From the NCBI GenBank assembly GCA_022821725.1, contig JAJEDB010000126.1, positions 1-64,000 of the forward strand: a DNA stretch of 64,000 nucleotides, given 5' to 3'. A program made the position numbers and the translations under genes. Positions 1 to 7,961 of the stretch are shown here, piece by piece (position 1 is the first letter of the stretch; every line of letters starts with the position of its first letter). The notes beneath the pieces were generated by a model that had not been told where the DNA came from, ran no database searches, and saw only the letters and a program-made list of their open reading frames with translations. Source of the stretch: Candidatus Poribacteria bacterium (GTDB lineage: Bacteria > Poribacteria > WGA-4E > WGA-3G).

Positions 1-132
1 TGGGTCTGGGTGAGTTTGACGCGAGCCGCCCGGGCAGCCGGTCAAACGATTTATCAACTCAAAGAAAGTTTACTTGATGATTACATCCGACAACAACTTC
101 AAAAACCTGCTATTTCTATCAATATTGCGTAA
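1..132 (+). CDS. C-terminal fragment of an unidentified protein, possibly the IS transposase
   Basis: Frame 1 is open from the window edge to TAA at 130-132 and encodes 43 residues with a basic, helix-like composition (TRAARAAG near the start, DDYIRQQLQK later). The stop codon lies inside the terminal repeat that ends at 138, a common arrangement for IS transposase genes whose 3' end runs into the right repeat. I do not recognise the family from this fragment. It could instead be a cellular gene that happens to end here. Confidence 0.35.
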   Translation, partial: WVWVSLTRAARAAGQTIYQLKESLLDDYIRQQLQKPAISINIA

Positions 133-138
133 GTCCTA
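1..138 (+). mobile_element. 3' end of an insertion sequence (right terminal repeat at 126-138)
   Basis: The window opens inside an element whose right end appears to be TGCGTAAGTCCTA at 126-138. The same 13-bp end, with its inverted partner TAGGA(C/T)TTACGCA, bounds two short elements at 15065-15156 and 31244-31365. Directly after it an oxidoreductase reading frame begins in mid-protein, as expected if the element interrupted that gene. The flanking TA suggests a TA target duplication, but the left end lies outside the window, so the family is not assigned. Confidence 0.5.
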
Positions 139-139
139 T

Positions 140-553
140 AACTATAAAAATGTTGATGACTTGGAGGCTGAACTCAGGAAACACTGTCCCGATGGGCTTG
201 ACATCTATTTTGAAAATGTAGGCGGCAGACACCTACAAGCCGCGCTCGCAGTAATGAACATGCACGGACGGATCCCGCTGTGTGGTATGATCTCCCAATA
301 CAACGATGTGGAACCTACGCCAGGTCCGACAAACCTCAGTTCTGCTATCGGTAAACGGATTAGATTACAAGGGTTTATCGTCACCGACTTCATGGCACGC
401 AATTCTGAATTTTACAGCGATATGCGGCAGTGGATAGCCGAAGGCAAGATACAGTGGGAAGAGACGATCGTGGAAAGATTAGAGGATGCACCCAAGGCGT
501 TTATCGCGCTTTTTACAGGCGAAAAACTCGGCAAGATAATCGTTAAAGTATAA
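140..553 (+). pseudogene. 3' fragment of a zinc-free NADP-dependent oxidoreductase (MDR superfamily, CurA/YncB-like)
   Basis: The reading frame picks up in the Rossmann half of an MDR-type NADP-dependent oxidoreductase. It has NYKN, then CPDGLDIYFENVGG, a GRIPLCGMIS strand and the usual C-terminal end GEKLGKIIVKV. The family is normally about 340 residues, so roughly the first 190 are missing. The break coincides with the terminal repeat ending at 138, so insertion of the element explains the truncation. An ATG at 74 would add residues from the element and not a true N-terminus. Without the N-terminal catalytic half the fragment is probably inactive. It is followed closely by the alcohol dehydrogenase gene at 566. 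Confidence 0.7.
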
Positions 554-565
554 AGGAGTTGTACA

Positions 566-1618
566 ATGGCAACCAGAACATCACGCGCCACTGTGATGAG
601 TGGCAAAGATTTTGAAATTCGAGAGTACCCGATTGTCGATCCTGCTCCCGGCACAGTACTCGTGCGTCAGGAGTTAGGGGGTATTTGCGGGACCGACCTT
701 CACAACTGGGAATTTCAACGTATCGATCACGACATTATCCTCGGACACGAGAACGTCGGTGTGATTGAGACTTTAGGGGAAGGGGTCGAAACGGATTACC
801 TCGGCAACCCCGTTAAAGAGGGGGATAGGATCGCACTTTCCCCAAGTGGAGGACTCGGTTTCTCGCCCTCGGAAGAAGCACCGTATCTGCGCGGGGGGTT
901 CAGTGAGTACATCTACCTCTCAAACCCGGCGACAAATATGTTTATTAAGACCGATCTGCCACCCGAAATCGCTGTACTCGCCGAGCCTGCTTCCTGTGCA
1001 GCACACTGTGTATCACGCGGCAAAATCGAATTCGGAGACACGGTTGTCATTCAAGGCACTGGTCCTATCGGTCTGCTGGCACTTAATTGGGCAAGGGTCT
1101 CTGGGGCTGGAAGGCTTATCGTTGTCGGTGGACCTCCCGGAAGGCTTGAGATGGCAAAAAGATTGGGAGCAGATCTTACAATTGACATCGCTGAAGTGCC
1201 GGACCCAGAAGAGCGAAAGCGGATTGTCAGAGAAAACACACCGCAAGGCAACGGCGCGGATGTCGTCTATGAATGCACCGGTTTCCTCGCTGCTATTCCC
1301 GAAGGCTTGGACTATATCAGGCATAGCGGCGCCTATGTCGTCTATGGACACTTTGTGGATGTCGGTTCTTTTGATTGTAATCCGAATCAGATGTTAATGC
1401 GTAAAAATCTCCGATTGGAGGCTGGATGGGGATTTGAGAGGAAGCATTTTATCCGCGCCATTCCGATGCTTGAGAAACACGCACACCTATTTGAAGGTTT
1501 CGTCAGTCATACCCTACCCTTAGAAGATGTGTCTAAAGGTTTTGACGCGCTCCACGGCAGTTACAACTTGGATGGAAAGGATGCCATTAAGATCGCTGTC
1601 GAAGGTGGCGCCGCCTAA
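566..1618 (+). CDS. Medium-chain (zinc-type) alcohol/polyol dehydrogenase family protein
   Basis: A 350-residue MDR dehydrogenase with an N-terminal GroES-like domain and a C-terminal Rossmann domain. Visible signatures are GGICGTDLHNW (first zinc-ligand Cys), GHENVGVI (Glu/His region), AEPASCAAHC, and the nucleotide-binding GTGPIGLLALNWA. The cluster of four structural-zinc cysteines usual in classical ADHs is not visible between residues 85 and 115, where an acidic GLGFSPSEEAPYLRGGFSEY segment sits instead. Probable role is NAD(P)-dependent oxidation of a sugar, polyol or amino-acid alcohol such as threonine; the substrate cannot be read from sequence. AAAGGAG lies 7 bases before the ATG. 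The gene ends at a strong hairpin terminator. Confidence 0.85.
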   Translation: MATRTSRATVMSGKDFEIREYPIVDPAPGTVLVRQELGGICGTDLHNWEFQRIDHDIILGHENVGVIETLGEGVETDYLGNPVKEGDRIALSPSGGLGFSPSEEAPYLRGGFSEYIYLSNPATNMFIKTDLPPEIAVLAEPASCAAHCVSRGKIEFGDTVVIQGTGPIGLLALNWARVSGAGRLIVVGGPPGRLEMAKRLGADLTIDIAEVPDPEERKRIVRENTPQGNGADVVYECTGFLAAIPEGLDYIRHSGAYVVYGHFVDVGSFDCNPNQMLMRKNLRLEAGWGFERKHFIRAIPMLEKHAHLFEGFVSHTLPLEDVSKGFDALHGSYNLDGKDAIKIAVEGGAA

Positions 1619-1640
1619 GACGTTATACCATCCCTGAGAT

Positions 1641-1676
1641 ATAGGCGCGGTTTTCAACCGCGCCTATAATTTTTTT
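1641..1676 (+). terminator. REP-like rho-independent terminator
   Basis: Perfect 12-bp arms ATAGGCGCGGTT (1641-1652) and AACCGCGCCTAT (1656-1667) enclose a 3-nt loop and are followed by a run of T (1670-1676). The arms resemble the dispersed palindrome GGTGCGGTT/AACCGCACC found elsewhere in the window, so a repeat appears to serve as the terminator. It lies between convergent genes. Confidence 0.85.
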
Positions 1677-2656
1677 CAGGCACTCGCTTCTTCTTCGACA
1701 TCTTTCAGATATACGCGCGCATTGTTCTGCAAGGCCGACCTGTGGACTGCCGCCTCAAACAAGAGCTCGTTCCACGCCGCTTCGCCATCCGCAGGGAAGG
1801 GCGTGTCGGCATGCATCGCCTTAACCACACCATCAGCCATCCGTTTGAAAGACTCCGGCATCTCTGGACTCTCATCTTCGGCTTCCCAGACTTCCTCTAT
1901 TTCCGAAGTGTTCGCTTTTCGCCGGCAGTACGACCCCTCCAGCCCTTTTGCCTCCGCATAGAATTCATCGCCGAGGACCTTAACTCGCAGCGGGTGATCG
2001 TCGTAACCCCACAAGTTTGTGCCGCTCAGGGAACCGATGACACCATTTTCCCAACCGATGTGGATTAAACGGCTCCACCCCCCGGCTTCATTCGGATCCC
2101 CGACAACACTCACCCATTCCGGCCTGCCGACCGTCCAGAGAATCTGATCAATGACGTGGGACCAACAGTTGAAATGTGCACGGGCGTGGACCATCCGAAT
2201 CTCACCCAACCGATTCTCGGCAACATCATCGTGTAGTTTACGGAAATGGTGCATAAATCGGTAGTTGAAATCGATGCCGAACTTAAGATTGGAGTCGCGC
2301 CATGTTGCGATAGCAGGTGCCGCGATTCGGAGATCCTCTTCACGCAACCGAGCTTGTCCTTCCAATCCACAGAGCGGTTTCTCTGTGAATACATTTCGTC
2401 CTGCTTCGAGCAGTTGCTGCAACGGTGGGATACGCCGGGTCTCATTGACAATGAGAAGGACGAGTTCCGCATCACAATTTGCTAAGAGCTCCTCAATTGT
2501 TGGATACCCAGGGGCCCCAAATTGCGCTTCTGCCTTCGCAAGGAGTTCCGGGTCCATATCGCACACCGCGACCACTTCCGCGTCCGGATGGCTGTGGAAG
2601 TTTCCACCGTGCATCAACCCCATACCTCTACCGCTAATAAGTGCACATTTTTGCAT
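1676..2656 (-). CDS. Gfo/Idh/MocA family oxidoreductase
   Basis: An NAD(P)-dependent oxidoreductase of the Gfo/Idh/MocA group, usually acting on sugars, inositols or amino sugars. The N-terminal Rossmann motif is degenerate (ALISGRGMGLMHGGNF), followed by a VVAVCDMDPE strand, the FTEKPLCG motif holding the conserved EKP lysine, and a C-terminal alpha/beta domain with GSLSGTNLWGYDDHP. I chose the ATG at 2656 because AAAGGA lies 7-8 bases upstream. A longer start at 2704 would overlap the upstream gene by 31 bp. The gene follows a secreted LamG-like protein on the same strand and may be co-transcribed with it. Confidence 0.85.
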   Translation of the reverse strand: MQKCALISGRGMGLMHGGNFHSHPDAEVVAVCDMDPELLAKAEAQFGAPGYPTIEELLANCDAELVLLIVNETRRIPPLQQLLEAGRNVFTEKPLCGLEGQARLREEDLRIAAPAIATWRDSNLKFGIDFNYRFMHHFRKLHDDVAENRLGEIRMVHARAHFNCWSHVIDQILWTVGRPEWVSVVGDPNEAGGWSRLIHIGWENGVIGSLSGTNLWGYDDHPLRVKVLGDEFYAEAKGLEGSYCRRKANTSEIEEVWEAEDESPEMPESFKRMADGVVKAMHADTPFPADGEAAWNELLFEAAVHRSALQNNARVYLKDVEEEASA

Positions 2657-2673
2657 AACTGAATCCTTTCTAT

Positions 2674-3429
2674 TTACCAACCCTTCAATTTCAGGTCTCC
2701 CCACGTCATTGTGAGTTTTCCTTCTGGTTGAACGGCAAGACCGTGCGGATCAAAATTTTCCGCGAAAATCTCTTCTTCATGTTCAGGCGTAGCAACGATC
2801 ACATTATCAACACCATAAATACCAAATTTCCAGCAATCAAAACTGATATTTCCTGACGTGTAAGTGTCGTCCTTGATTTCCCACTCAGCGACCTGTATCT
2901 TTTTTTTCTCAGTGACATCCCATATATGAATGGTCACCCGCTTTTCCTGCGTCATTAACGCTGCTTTGAGTATGAAATGGTCAGATGTCGCGTTGTAATT
3001 GGATGACGCCGGACCCCCTTTCGCTGGGAAAGGTTGCCAAGCATTGACAGGTCCATCTTTATTCGTTGTTACTTTGACACTGTTGCGCCCCCACCAGCGC
3101 ATCCAATAAGAACCATCTGGCGTCTGCCGGAGTGCACCACCACCATCACCCTGTCCACTCCATTCAATGATGAACCATTCGTAATAGATGATGACATCGC
3201 TGAAAACTGCAAAAGACCGGAGACTCACGTAGTCCCCACCAGATTTCTTCTGGTTTAAATAGAGGATACCGTCTTTCGGGTAGACAAATTTGGGATGACC
3301 CGTTTGCCATTTGGAAGTTAAATTCAGTTCGCCCTCAAAATCTTCTTGTAACACAATTTCCGCTGTCGCATCAAACGTTCCAAAAATGAGTATCGTCAGA
3401 ATCAAGGCATATCCAATTAGGTGTGTCAT
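2674..3429 (-). CDS. Secreted concanavalin-A-like (LamG/DUF1080-type) protein with WG tail
   Basis: A 251-residue protein with an N-terminal signal peptide (hydrophobic IGYALILTILIFGTF, then ATA before the mature EIVLQEDFEGEL). The body has the jelly-roll features of LamG/3-keto-disaccharide-hydrolase-like domains, such as DGILYLN and DNVIVATPE near the end of the fold. No catalytic residues can be assigned. The C-terminus KLTMTWGDLKLKGW closely resembles the end of the secreted protein at 15316-16122 (KLATVWGQLKLT), suggesting a shared tail of unknown function. A carbohydrate-binding or degrading role outside the cytoplasm is likely, given the GH32 gene on the other side of the divergent promoter region. 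Confidence 0.7.
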   Translation of the reverse strand: MTHLIGYALILTILIFGTFDATAEIVLQEDFEGELNLTSKWQTGHPKFVYPKDGILYLNQKKSGGDYVSLRSFAVFSDVIIYYEWFIIEWSGQGDGGGALRQTPDGSYWMRWWGRNSVKVTTNKDGPVNAWQPFPAKGGPASSNYNATSDHFILKAALMTQEKRVTIHIWDVTEKKKIQVAEWEIKDDTYTSGNISFDCWKFGIYGVDNVIVATPEHEEEIFAENFDPHGLAVQPEGKLTMTWGDLKLKGW

Positions 3430-3599
3430 GCTTTAAACTCCTCTGTTACGATCCATCGGAATTATTGAGACGAGACGAAATCCACTGACCCAAGTGATGT
3501 TAAAACCAATCAAGGCAGTATAGCAGAGAGAATAAAAAACCTCAAGGAAAAATGTTTCTATAAACACACTAAGATAGGTTTGATATGTCCCGATTTTTC

Positions 3600-3628
3600 T
3601 TGCCACTTCTCTCCTAACCTGCTATACT
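3600..3628 (+). promoter_or_regulatory. Predicted sigma70-type promoter for the GH32 gene
   Basis: TTGCCA (3600-3605) and TATACT (3623-3628) are separated by exactly 17 bp and lie about 70 bp before the chosen GH32 start. Confidence 0.6.
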
Positions 3629-3698
3629 CTGATACCATCTTCTACACTTGAAACAACAAACTTCTGAACAGCAAGTTTTCGAGGAGAACTCACAGCAA

Positions 3699-5213
3699 AT
3701 GGACCCAGCAATCACAATTGACGACCTACAAGAATATATCGGAAATGCGCGTGAATTGCGAGAATATCTCTCAGCAGACCCCCACCGTCCACGCTATCAT
3801 CTGCTCCCACCCGATGGGTTTTTCAACGACGCAAACTGCACTATTTTCTGGAATGGGCGATACCACGTCTTTTATCTTGGACGCATGCCAAATCCAAATG
3901 CAGATGAATGGCTGCCGGTCCTCGACCACTCCTCAAGCTGCGATCTGGTGCATTGGATACATCACCCACCGGCGATAAAACCTGCTACTGATGGATCAAT
4001 GCCGCGCGGCATATATAGCGGAGACGCTATTGAGAACGCTCCGATGCCGACCTTCATCTATCACGTGCCGAATCAAGGGACCTGCATCGCAACCAGTGAA
4101 GACGACGATTTGATTCATTGGAACCCTTCACCCGAAAATCCGGTCATTCCAATACCGGACAAACCGCAAGAATACCACGTGTTTGATCCGTGTGCATGGT
4201 ATGAAAATGGGACCTATTATGCCCTCATCGGCAATAAAAACAGCCGACCCGGATACGAAGGCGACGCGACGAGTCTTTTCCGGTCGGACGACTGTATGCA
4301 GTGGGAATACCTCGGTCCCTTCTACAAATCTTCGCGGCAGTGGACGGATGAAGTTGAGGATTGTGCCTGTCCCGATTTCTTTCCGATCGGCGATAAATAT
4401 ATGCTCCTGATGCACGGGCATCGTCCTTACGGTATGGCACATTACTATCTTGGACGTTACGAAGATGCACAGTTCTATCCTGAAACACACGGACGTCTGA
4501 ATTGGCAAGGCGGACAACTTTCTGGACCTGAAACCCTCCTTGACGATAAGGGACGCCGTATCTTTTTCAGTTGGATTCGCGAAGCCCGTCCATGGGAGAA
4601 ATACGGCTGGGCTTCCGTGATGACGTTGCCGCGGATTCTATCGTTGAATGCAGACGGAAGTCTTTGTATCGAACCCGCTCCAGAACTCGAAAGACTCCGC
4701 ACGCAGCATCACCACGAAGAAACAACCCGACTCGATGCGGATACGGTGATTGAGATTGAAGATGTAAAGGGTGATTGCCTTGAAATACAGGTGGAAATTG
4801 AGCCGAGGGGTGCTGCGGAATTCGGTGTGAAGGTTCGCTGTTCGCCTGATGGTGAAGAGGAAACCACGATTGTGTATTCGCCATCCGACGAATTGCTTAA
4901 AATTGATCTCACGAAATCGACTTTGGATGACGACGTAAAATATCCGCGCCTGACACCACAGGACGAGGACGGCGGAGAACGTTATACAAATTCACAGGAA
5001 GCACCGTTTAAACTGCTTGAAAAGGAACCCTTGAAACTCCATATCTTTTTAGATCGATCGGTGCTGGAAGTTTTTGCGAACAGTCGGTTGTGTCTAACCC
5101 AGCGTATCTATCCCACGCGGGCTGACAGTCTCGAGATCTCAATTTTCACACGCGGTGGTGAGGCAACTTTAAACAGTTTAGACGCATGGACGATGACCCC
5201 AACGGTAGGGTAA
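3699..5213 (+). CDS. Glycoside hydrolase family 32-like enzyme (beta-fructosidase type)
   Basis: A five-bladed propeller followed by a C-terminal beta-sandwich, as in invertase and levanase. The nucleophile motif is present near the N-terminus as PPDGFFNDANC (canonical WMNDPNG). The stabiliser motif RDP appears as FDPCAWYENG. The general-acid motif ECP appears as EDCACPDFF, so the Glu sits earlier than in the usual EC(P) arrangement. The C-terminal sandwich includes the typical LDRSVLEVFAN. No signal peptide is visible, so action is probably cytoplasmic. I prefer ATG 3699 because GAGGAG precedes it; a TTG at 3648 in the same frame would add 17 residues. The altered motifs leave the exact substrate open (fructan, sucrose or a related sugar). 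Confidence 0.8.
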   Translation: MDPAITIDDLQEYIGNARELREYLSADPHRPRYHLLPPDGFFNDANCTIFWNGRYHVFYLGRMPNPNADEWLPVLDHSSSCDLVHWIHHPPAIKPATDGSMPRGIYSGDAIENAPMPTFIYHVPNQGTCIATSEDDDLIHWNPSPENPVIPIPDKPQEYHVFDPCAWYENGTYYALIGNKNSRPGYEGDATSLFRSDDCMQWEYLGPFYKSSRQWTDEVEDCACPDFFPIGDKYMLLMHGHRPYGMAHYYLGRYEDAQFYPETHGRLNWQGGQLSGPETLLDDKGRRIFFSWIREARPWEKYGWASVMTLPRILSLNADGSLCIEPAPELERLRTQHHHEETTRLDADTVIEIEDVKGDCLEIQVEIEPRGAAEFGVKVRCSPDGEEETTIVYSPSDELLKIDLTKSTLDDDVKYPRLTPQDEDGGERYTNSQEAPFKLLEKEPLKLHIFLDRSVLEVFANSRLCLTQRIYPTRADSLEISIFTRGGEATLNSLDAWTMTPTVG

Positions 5214-5287
5214 TCGTGCTAACAGCCTTTATAGTAAAGCTTAGAATTAAGTGGCCCCTATTTCTTAACAAACACCGGTTTGTAGTA

Positions 5288-5303
5288 GGGCAATTCATTG
5301 CCC
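5288..5303. repeat. Short perfect inverted repeat
   Basis: GGGCAAT and ATTGCCC are separated by two bases in the gap between the GH32 and dehydrogenase genes. No T-run follows, so it is not a convincing terminator. Confidence 0.4.
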
Positions 5304-5368
5304 GTTGTATTAAAGAGTGCCCAACTATTTTTCGACCTTACTATAAAAAATTAAAGGGTAGGAATATT

Positions 5369-6265
5369 ATGAAAGCCCAACAACTTCGCAGAATCGGTTT
5401 TATTGGACTTGGAAATATGGGCGGACGGATGGCAAAGAATCTTCACAATGCCGGGTACCCCCTCATCGGATATGATATTGATGCCGCAAAATGCGCTGCA
5501 CTCGCTGCGACAGGCGCGACTGCGGGGCAAGATACCGAGGACGTTGTGAAAAATAGCGATGTCATTATGACCAGTTTGCGATCTTCCGATATTTTTTGCA
5601 GTGTCGCAGAACAACACCTCATCCCTAACGCGCGCGACGGTCACGTCTTTATTGATTTAGGCACGACAGAAGTGGAAAAAACGCGGGACATTGCGAGGGC
5701 ATTTGCCGAAAAGGATGCGACCCTGATAGATGCCCCAGTAAGCGGTGGACCACACGGATCCGAGACTGGAACACTCCGTATCTTTGTCGGTGGTGATGCA
5801 GCAGTTGTCGAAAAGTGCCGACCGATTTTAGAAGTGCTCGGGGAACCGCAATACGTGGTATATTGTGGTCCGAGTGGCACTGGACAGATCGTTAAAGGCG
5901 TGAATCAATTGGCGATGGGACTCGGCGATGCCGCCTTCATGGAGGCAATCGCGTTCGGCGTATGTGCAGGCGTGGATCCAACCGCGATTCGCGAAGCCGT
6001 CGGTATGGGTGAGGGGTGGCGTGGACAGTTCGATAGAATCGCCAAACGCATTATCGATGGAGAAGGTGGAACCCTCGTCATCAAATACCCGGAATTGCCC
6101 TATTTCCTCGCCGCAGCGGAAGCCTCTGGGTTTGACATTCCATTGACAGAAGCACTCTACGAGTTCTGTAAAAAAGAGAATTACGAGATGTTTGACAACA
6201 TGAACCGTCCTTCGCGTTCATTTTGGCGGACGTTGACAAAGGATTCGGATGCCGAAGAGCGTTAG
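5369..6265 (+). CDS. 3-hydroxyisobutyrate dehydrogenase-like (beta-hydroxyacid dehydrogenase) protein
   Basis: A 298-residue NAD(P)-dependent beta-hydroxyacid dehydrogenase. The N-terminal Rossmann motif is GFIGLGNMGGRMAKNL, the substrate-binding motif is DAPVSGGPHGSETGTL, and the catalytic lysine lies in GQIVKGVNQLAMG. This family includes 3-hydroxyisobutyrate, tartronate semialdehyde and related dehydrogenases; the substrate is not determined by these motifs. The start at 5369 is preceded by AAAGGGTAGG. An upstream in-frame ATG at 5186 would overlap the GH32 gene and lacks family sequence. Its stop codon overlaps the convergent ABC gene by 4 bp. Confidence 0.88.
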   Translation: MKAQQLRRIGFIGLGNMGGRMAKNLHNAGYPLIGYDIDAAKCAALAATGATAGQDTEDVVKNSDVIMTSLRSSDIFCSVAEQHLIPNARDGHVFIDLGTTEVEKTRDIARAFAEKDATLIDAPVSGGPHGSETGTLRIFVGGDAAVVEKCRPILEVLGEPQYVVYCGPSGTGQIVKGVNQLAMGLGDAAFMEAIAFGVCAGVDPTAIREAVGMGEGWRGQFDRIAKRIIDGEGGTLVIKYPELPYFLAAAEASGFDIPLTEALYEFCKKENYEMFDNMNRPSRSFWRTLTKDSDAEER

Positions 6266-7032
6266 CCTGTATCGAAAACCTTTGACATTTCAACCTGTAA
6301 TACCGCCAAAAGTTCCTTTTTCAAACGAATGAGGGAAACATCTGTAATGTTCCGCGGACGCGGCAACGGAACAAATATCTCTGCTTTTTGTGTTGCGGGT
6401 CTGGCTGTCAACACATAGATTTTATCGGCGAGTAGAAGTGCCTCTTCAACATCGTGAGTGATGAGTAATACAGTCTGTTTGTCTTCTGCCCAGATGTCGA
6501 GTAAAATAGACTGCATGACGGTCCGTGTCATCGCATCCAGTGCCCCGAAAGGTTCATCCAAAAGCAGAATTCTCTTCCGAAACATAAGCGTCCGGACCAG
6601 TGCAACGCGTTGCCGCATCCCCCCTGAAAGCTGCATCGGGTAACTATTTTCAAATCCGCTCAATCCGAGTTGTGCTAAACGCTGTTGTGCCTCCGTCTTC
6701 GCGGTGTCAAGCGGTTCGTTGTGAATTTCTGGGCCGACGAGGACGTTCCTAATGACTGTCCGCCACGGTAAAAGGAGGTCTTTCTGCTGCATGTAGGCGA
6801 AATCTCCGGTATTGCCATAGATACGCTCACCGTTGAGGTAGATTCCGCCGGTATCTGGGACGAGAAGTCCAGAGATGATATTAAAAAGCGTGCTTTTGCC
6901 ACAACCAGAGGGACCCAGCAAAGCGACAAACTCCCCATCATCAACAGAGAGATTCAGGCCGTCGAGGACCCGCAATGCGGTGTTTTTCTGATCAAAGGTT
7001 TGTGTTAAATTCTTTACCGCTAATCTGCTCAT
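6262..7032 (-). CDS. ABC transporter ATP-binding protein (nitrate/sulfonate/taurine type)
   Basis: The cytoplasmic ATPase of an importer resembling SsuB/TauB. All core motifs are present: Walker A GPSGCGKST, Q-loop region YMQQKDLLLPW, signature LSGGMRQRVAL, Walker B ILLLDEPFGALD and switch His in LITHDVEEA. The chosen start (MSRLAVKNL) matches the usual N-terminus; an in-frame ATG at 7056 would add 8 residues and begin 2 bp after the preceding gene's stop. No permease gene is adjacent: upstream are a DUF58 protein and a TAXI binding protein. The transporter partner is therefore probably elsewhere, or this ATPase has been separated from its system. Confidence 0.85.
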   Translation of the reverse strand: MSRLAVKNLTQTFDQKNTALRVLDGLNLSVDDGEFVALLGPSGCGKSTLFNIISGLLVPDTGGIYLNGERIYGNTGDFAYMQQKDLLLPWRTVIRNVLVGPEIHNEPLDTAKTEAQQRLAQLGLSGFENSYPMQLSGGMRQRVALVRTLMFRKRILLLDEPFGALDAMTRTVMQSILLDIWAEDKQTVLLITHDVEEALLLADKIYVLTARPATQKAEIFVPLPRPRNITDVSLIRLKKELLAVLQVEMSKVFDTG

Positions 7033-7058
7033 AAGCCTACAAATTCTCGCCATCACGG

Positions 7059-7937
7059 TTAAAGGCGTCGAGCGGCACGCTGACGGAAAAATTGGATAAG
7101 TGGTTTCACATACGATTCGTCTGTTCTGATGTGAATGGAATCCACTTGATTTGCTCTGAAAACGTGTCGGCGTTCCGCATCCGCACGCCGATTCAGTTCC
7201 ATATAGCGGTCCCGTGCTTCCTCGGAGCGTGTATCAACAATGACCCGCTCTCCGCTCTCCGCGTCTTCCAGTTCTATGAGTCCAACATTTGGCAATTCTA
7301 CCTCGCGCCTGTCTTGTAAGGTAATAGCGATAAGCGAATGCTGTTTACTGCTCAGGCGTAACTGCTTTTCATACCCCGAATCCTTGAAATCCGAGATGAG
7401 AAACACAACGCTGTGCGGTTTGAGGACCCGATCGGCGAACGCTAACGCCGTTTCAATGTTCGTCCCGGGCTGCTTCGGTTGAAAATGGAGAATATCCCGA
7501 ACGACCCGTAGGACGTGCCTTTTTCCCTTACGTGGCGCGACGAAGTGCTCAACGGTGTCCGTAAAACAGATAAGTCCAACTTTGTCGTTGTTTTTTATCG
7601 CAGAGAAGGCGAGGAGTGCTGCAATCTCGGCAGCAATTTCTGCCTTCGTTTCTGCGATACTCCCAAAACTGGTGGAGGCACTCATATCCACAACCAACAT
7701 CATGACGAGTTCACGCTCTTCGACGTATTTTTTGATGTACGCCTGTCCCATGCGTGCCGTGACGTTCCAATCAATTGTGCGAATTTCATCGCCTACCTGA
7801 TACTCGCGAACCTCATCGAAGGTAATCCCCTGTCCTTTGAAGACGCTTTCATACTCTCCAGCAAAGACAGTGTTAACGAGCCGATTGGTAAATATTTCAA
7901 TGCGTTGGATTTTTTTGAGGATATCTTTTTCGTTCAC
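7059..7937 (-). CDS. DUF58 domain protein (MoxR-associated, vWA-like)
   Basis: A 292-residue DUF58 protein. The family signature appears as FDEVREYQVGDEIRTIDWN, followed by a degenerate von Willebrand A-like fold with a metal-site-like DMSASTSFGS and FLISDFKD. DUF58 proteins usually accompany MoxR AAA+ ATPases and are thought to act in assembly or chaperone pathways, but no moxR gene lies in this window next to it. The gene is 24 bp downstream of the TAXI binding-protein gene on the same strand and 26 bp upstream of the ABC ATPase start, so the three probably form one transcript. Confidence 0.85.
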   Translation of the reverse strand: MNEKDILKKIQRIEIFTNRLVNTVFAGEYESVFKGQGITFDEVREYQVGDEIRTIDWNVTARMGQAYIKKYVEERELVMMLVVDMSASTSFGSIAETKAEIAAEIAALLAFSAIKNNDKVGLICFTDTVEHFVAPRKGKRHVLRVVRDILHFQPKQPGTNIETALAFADRVLKPHSVVFLISDFKDSGYEKQLRLSSKQHSLIAITLQDRREVELPNVGLIELEDAESGERVIVDTRSEEARDRYMELNRRADAERRHVFRANQVDSIHIRTDESYVKPLIQFFRQRAARRL

Positions 7938-7961
7938 GATCTTTTAACCACGTCCCACTCC

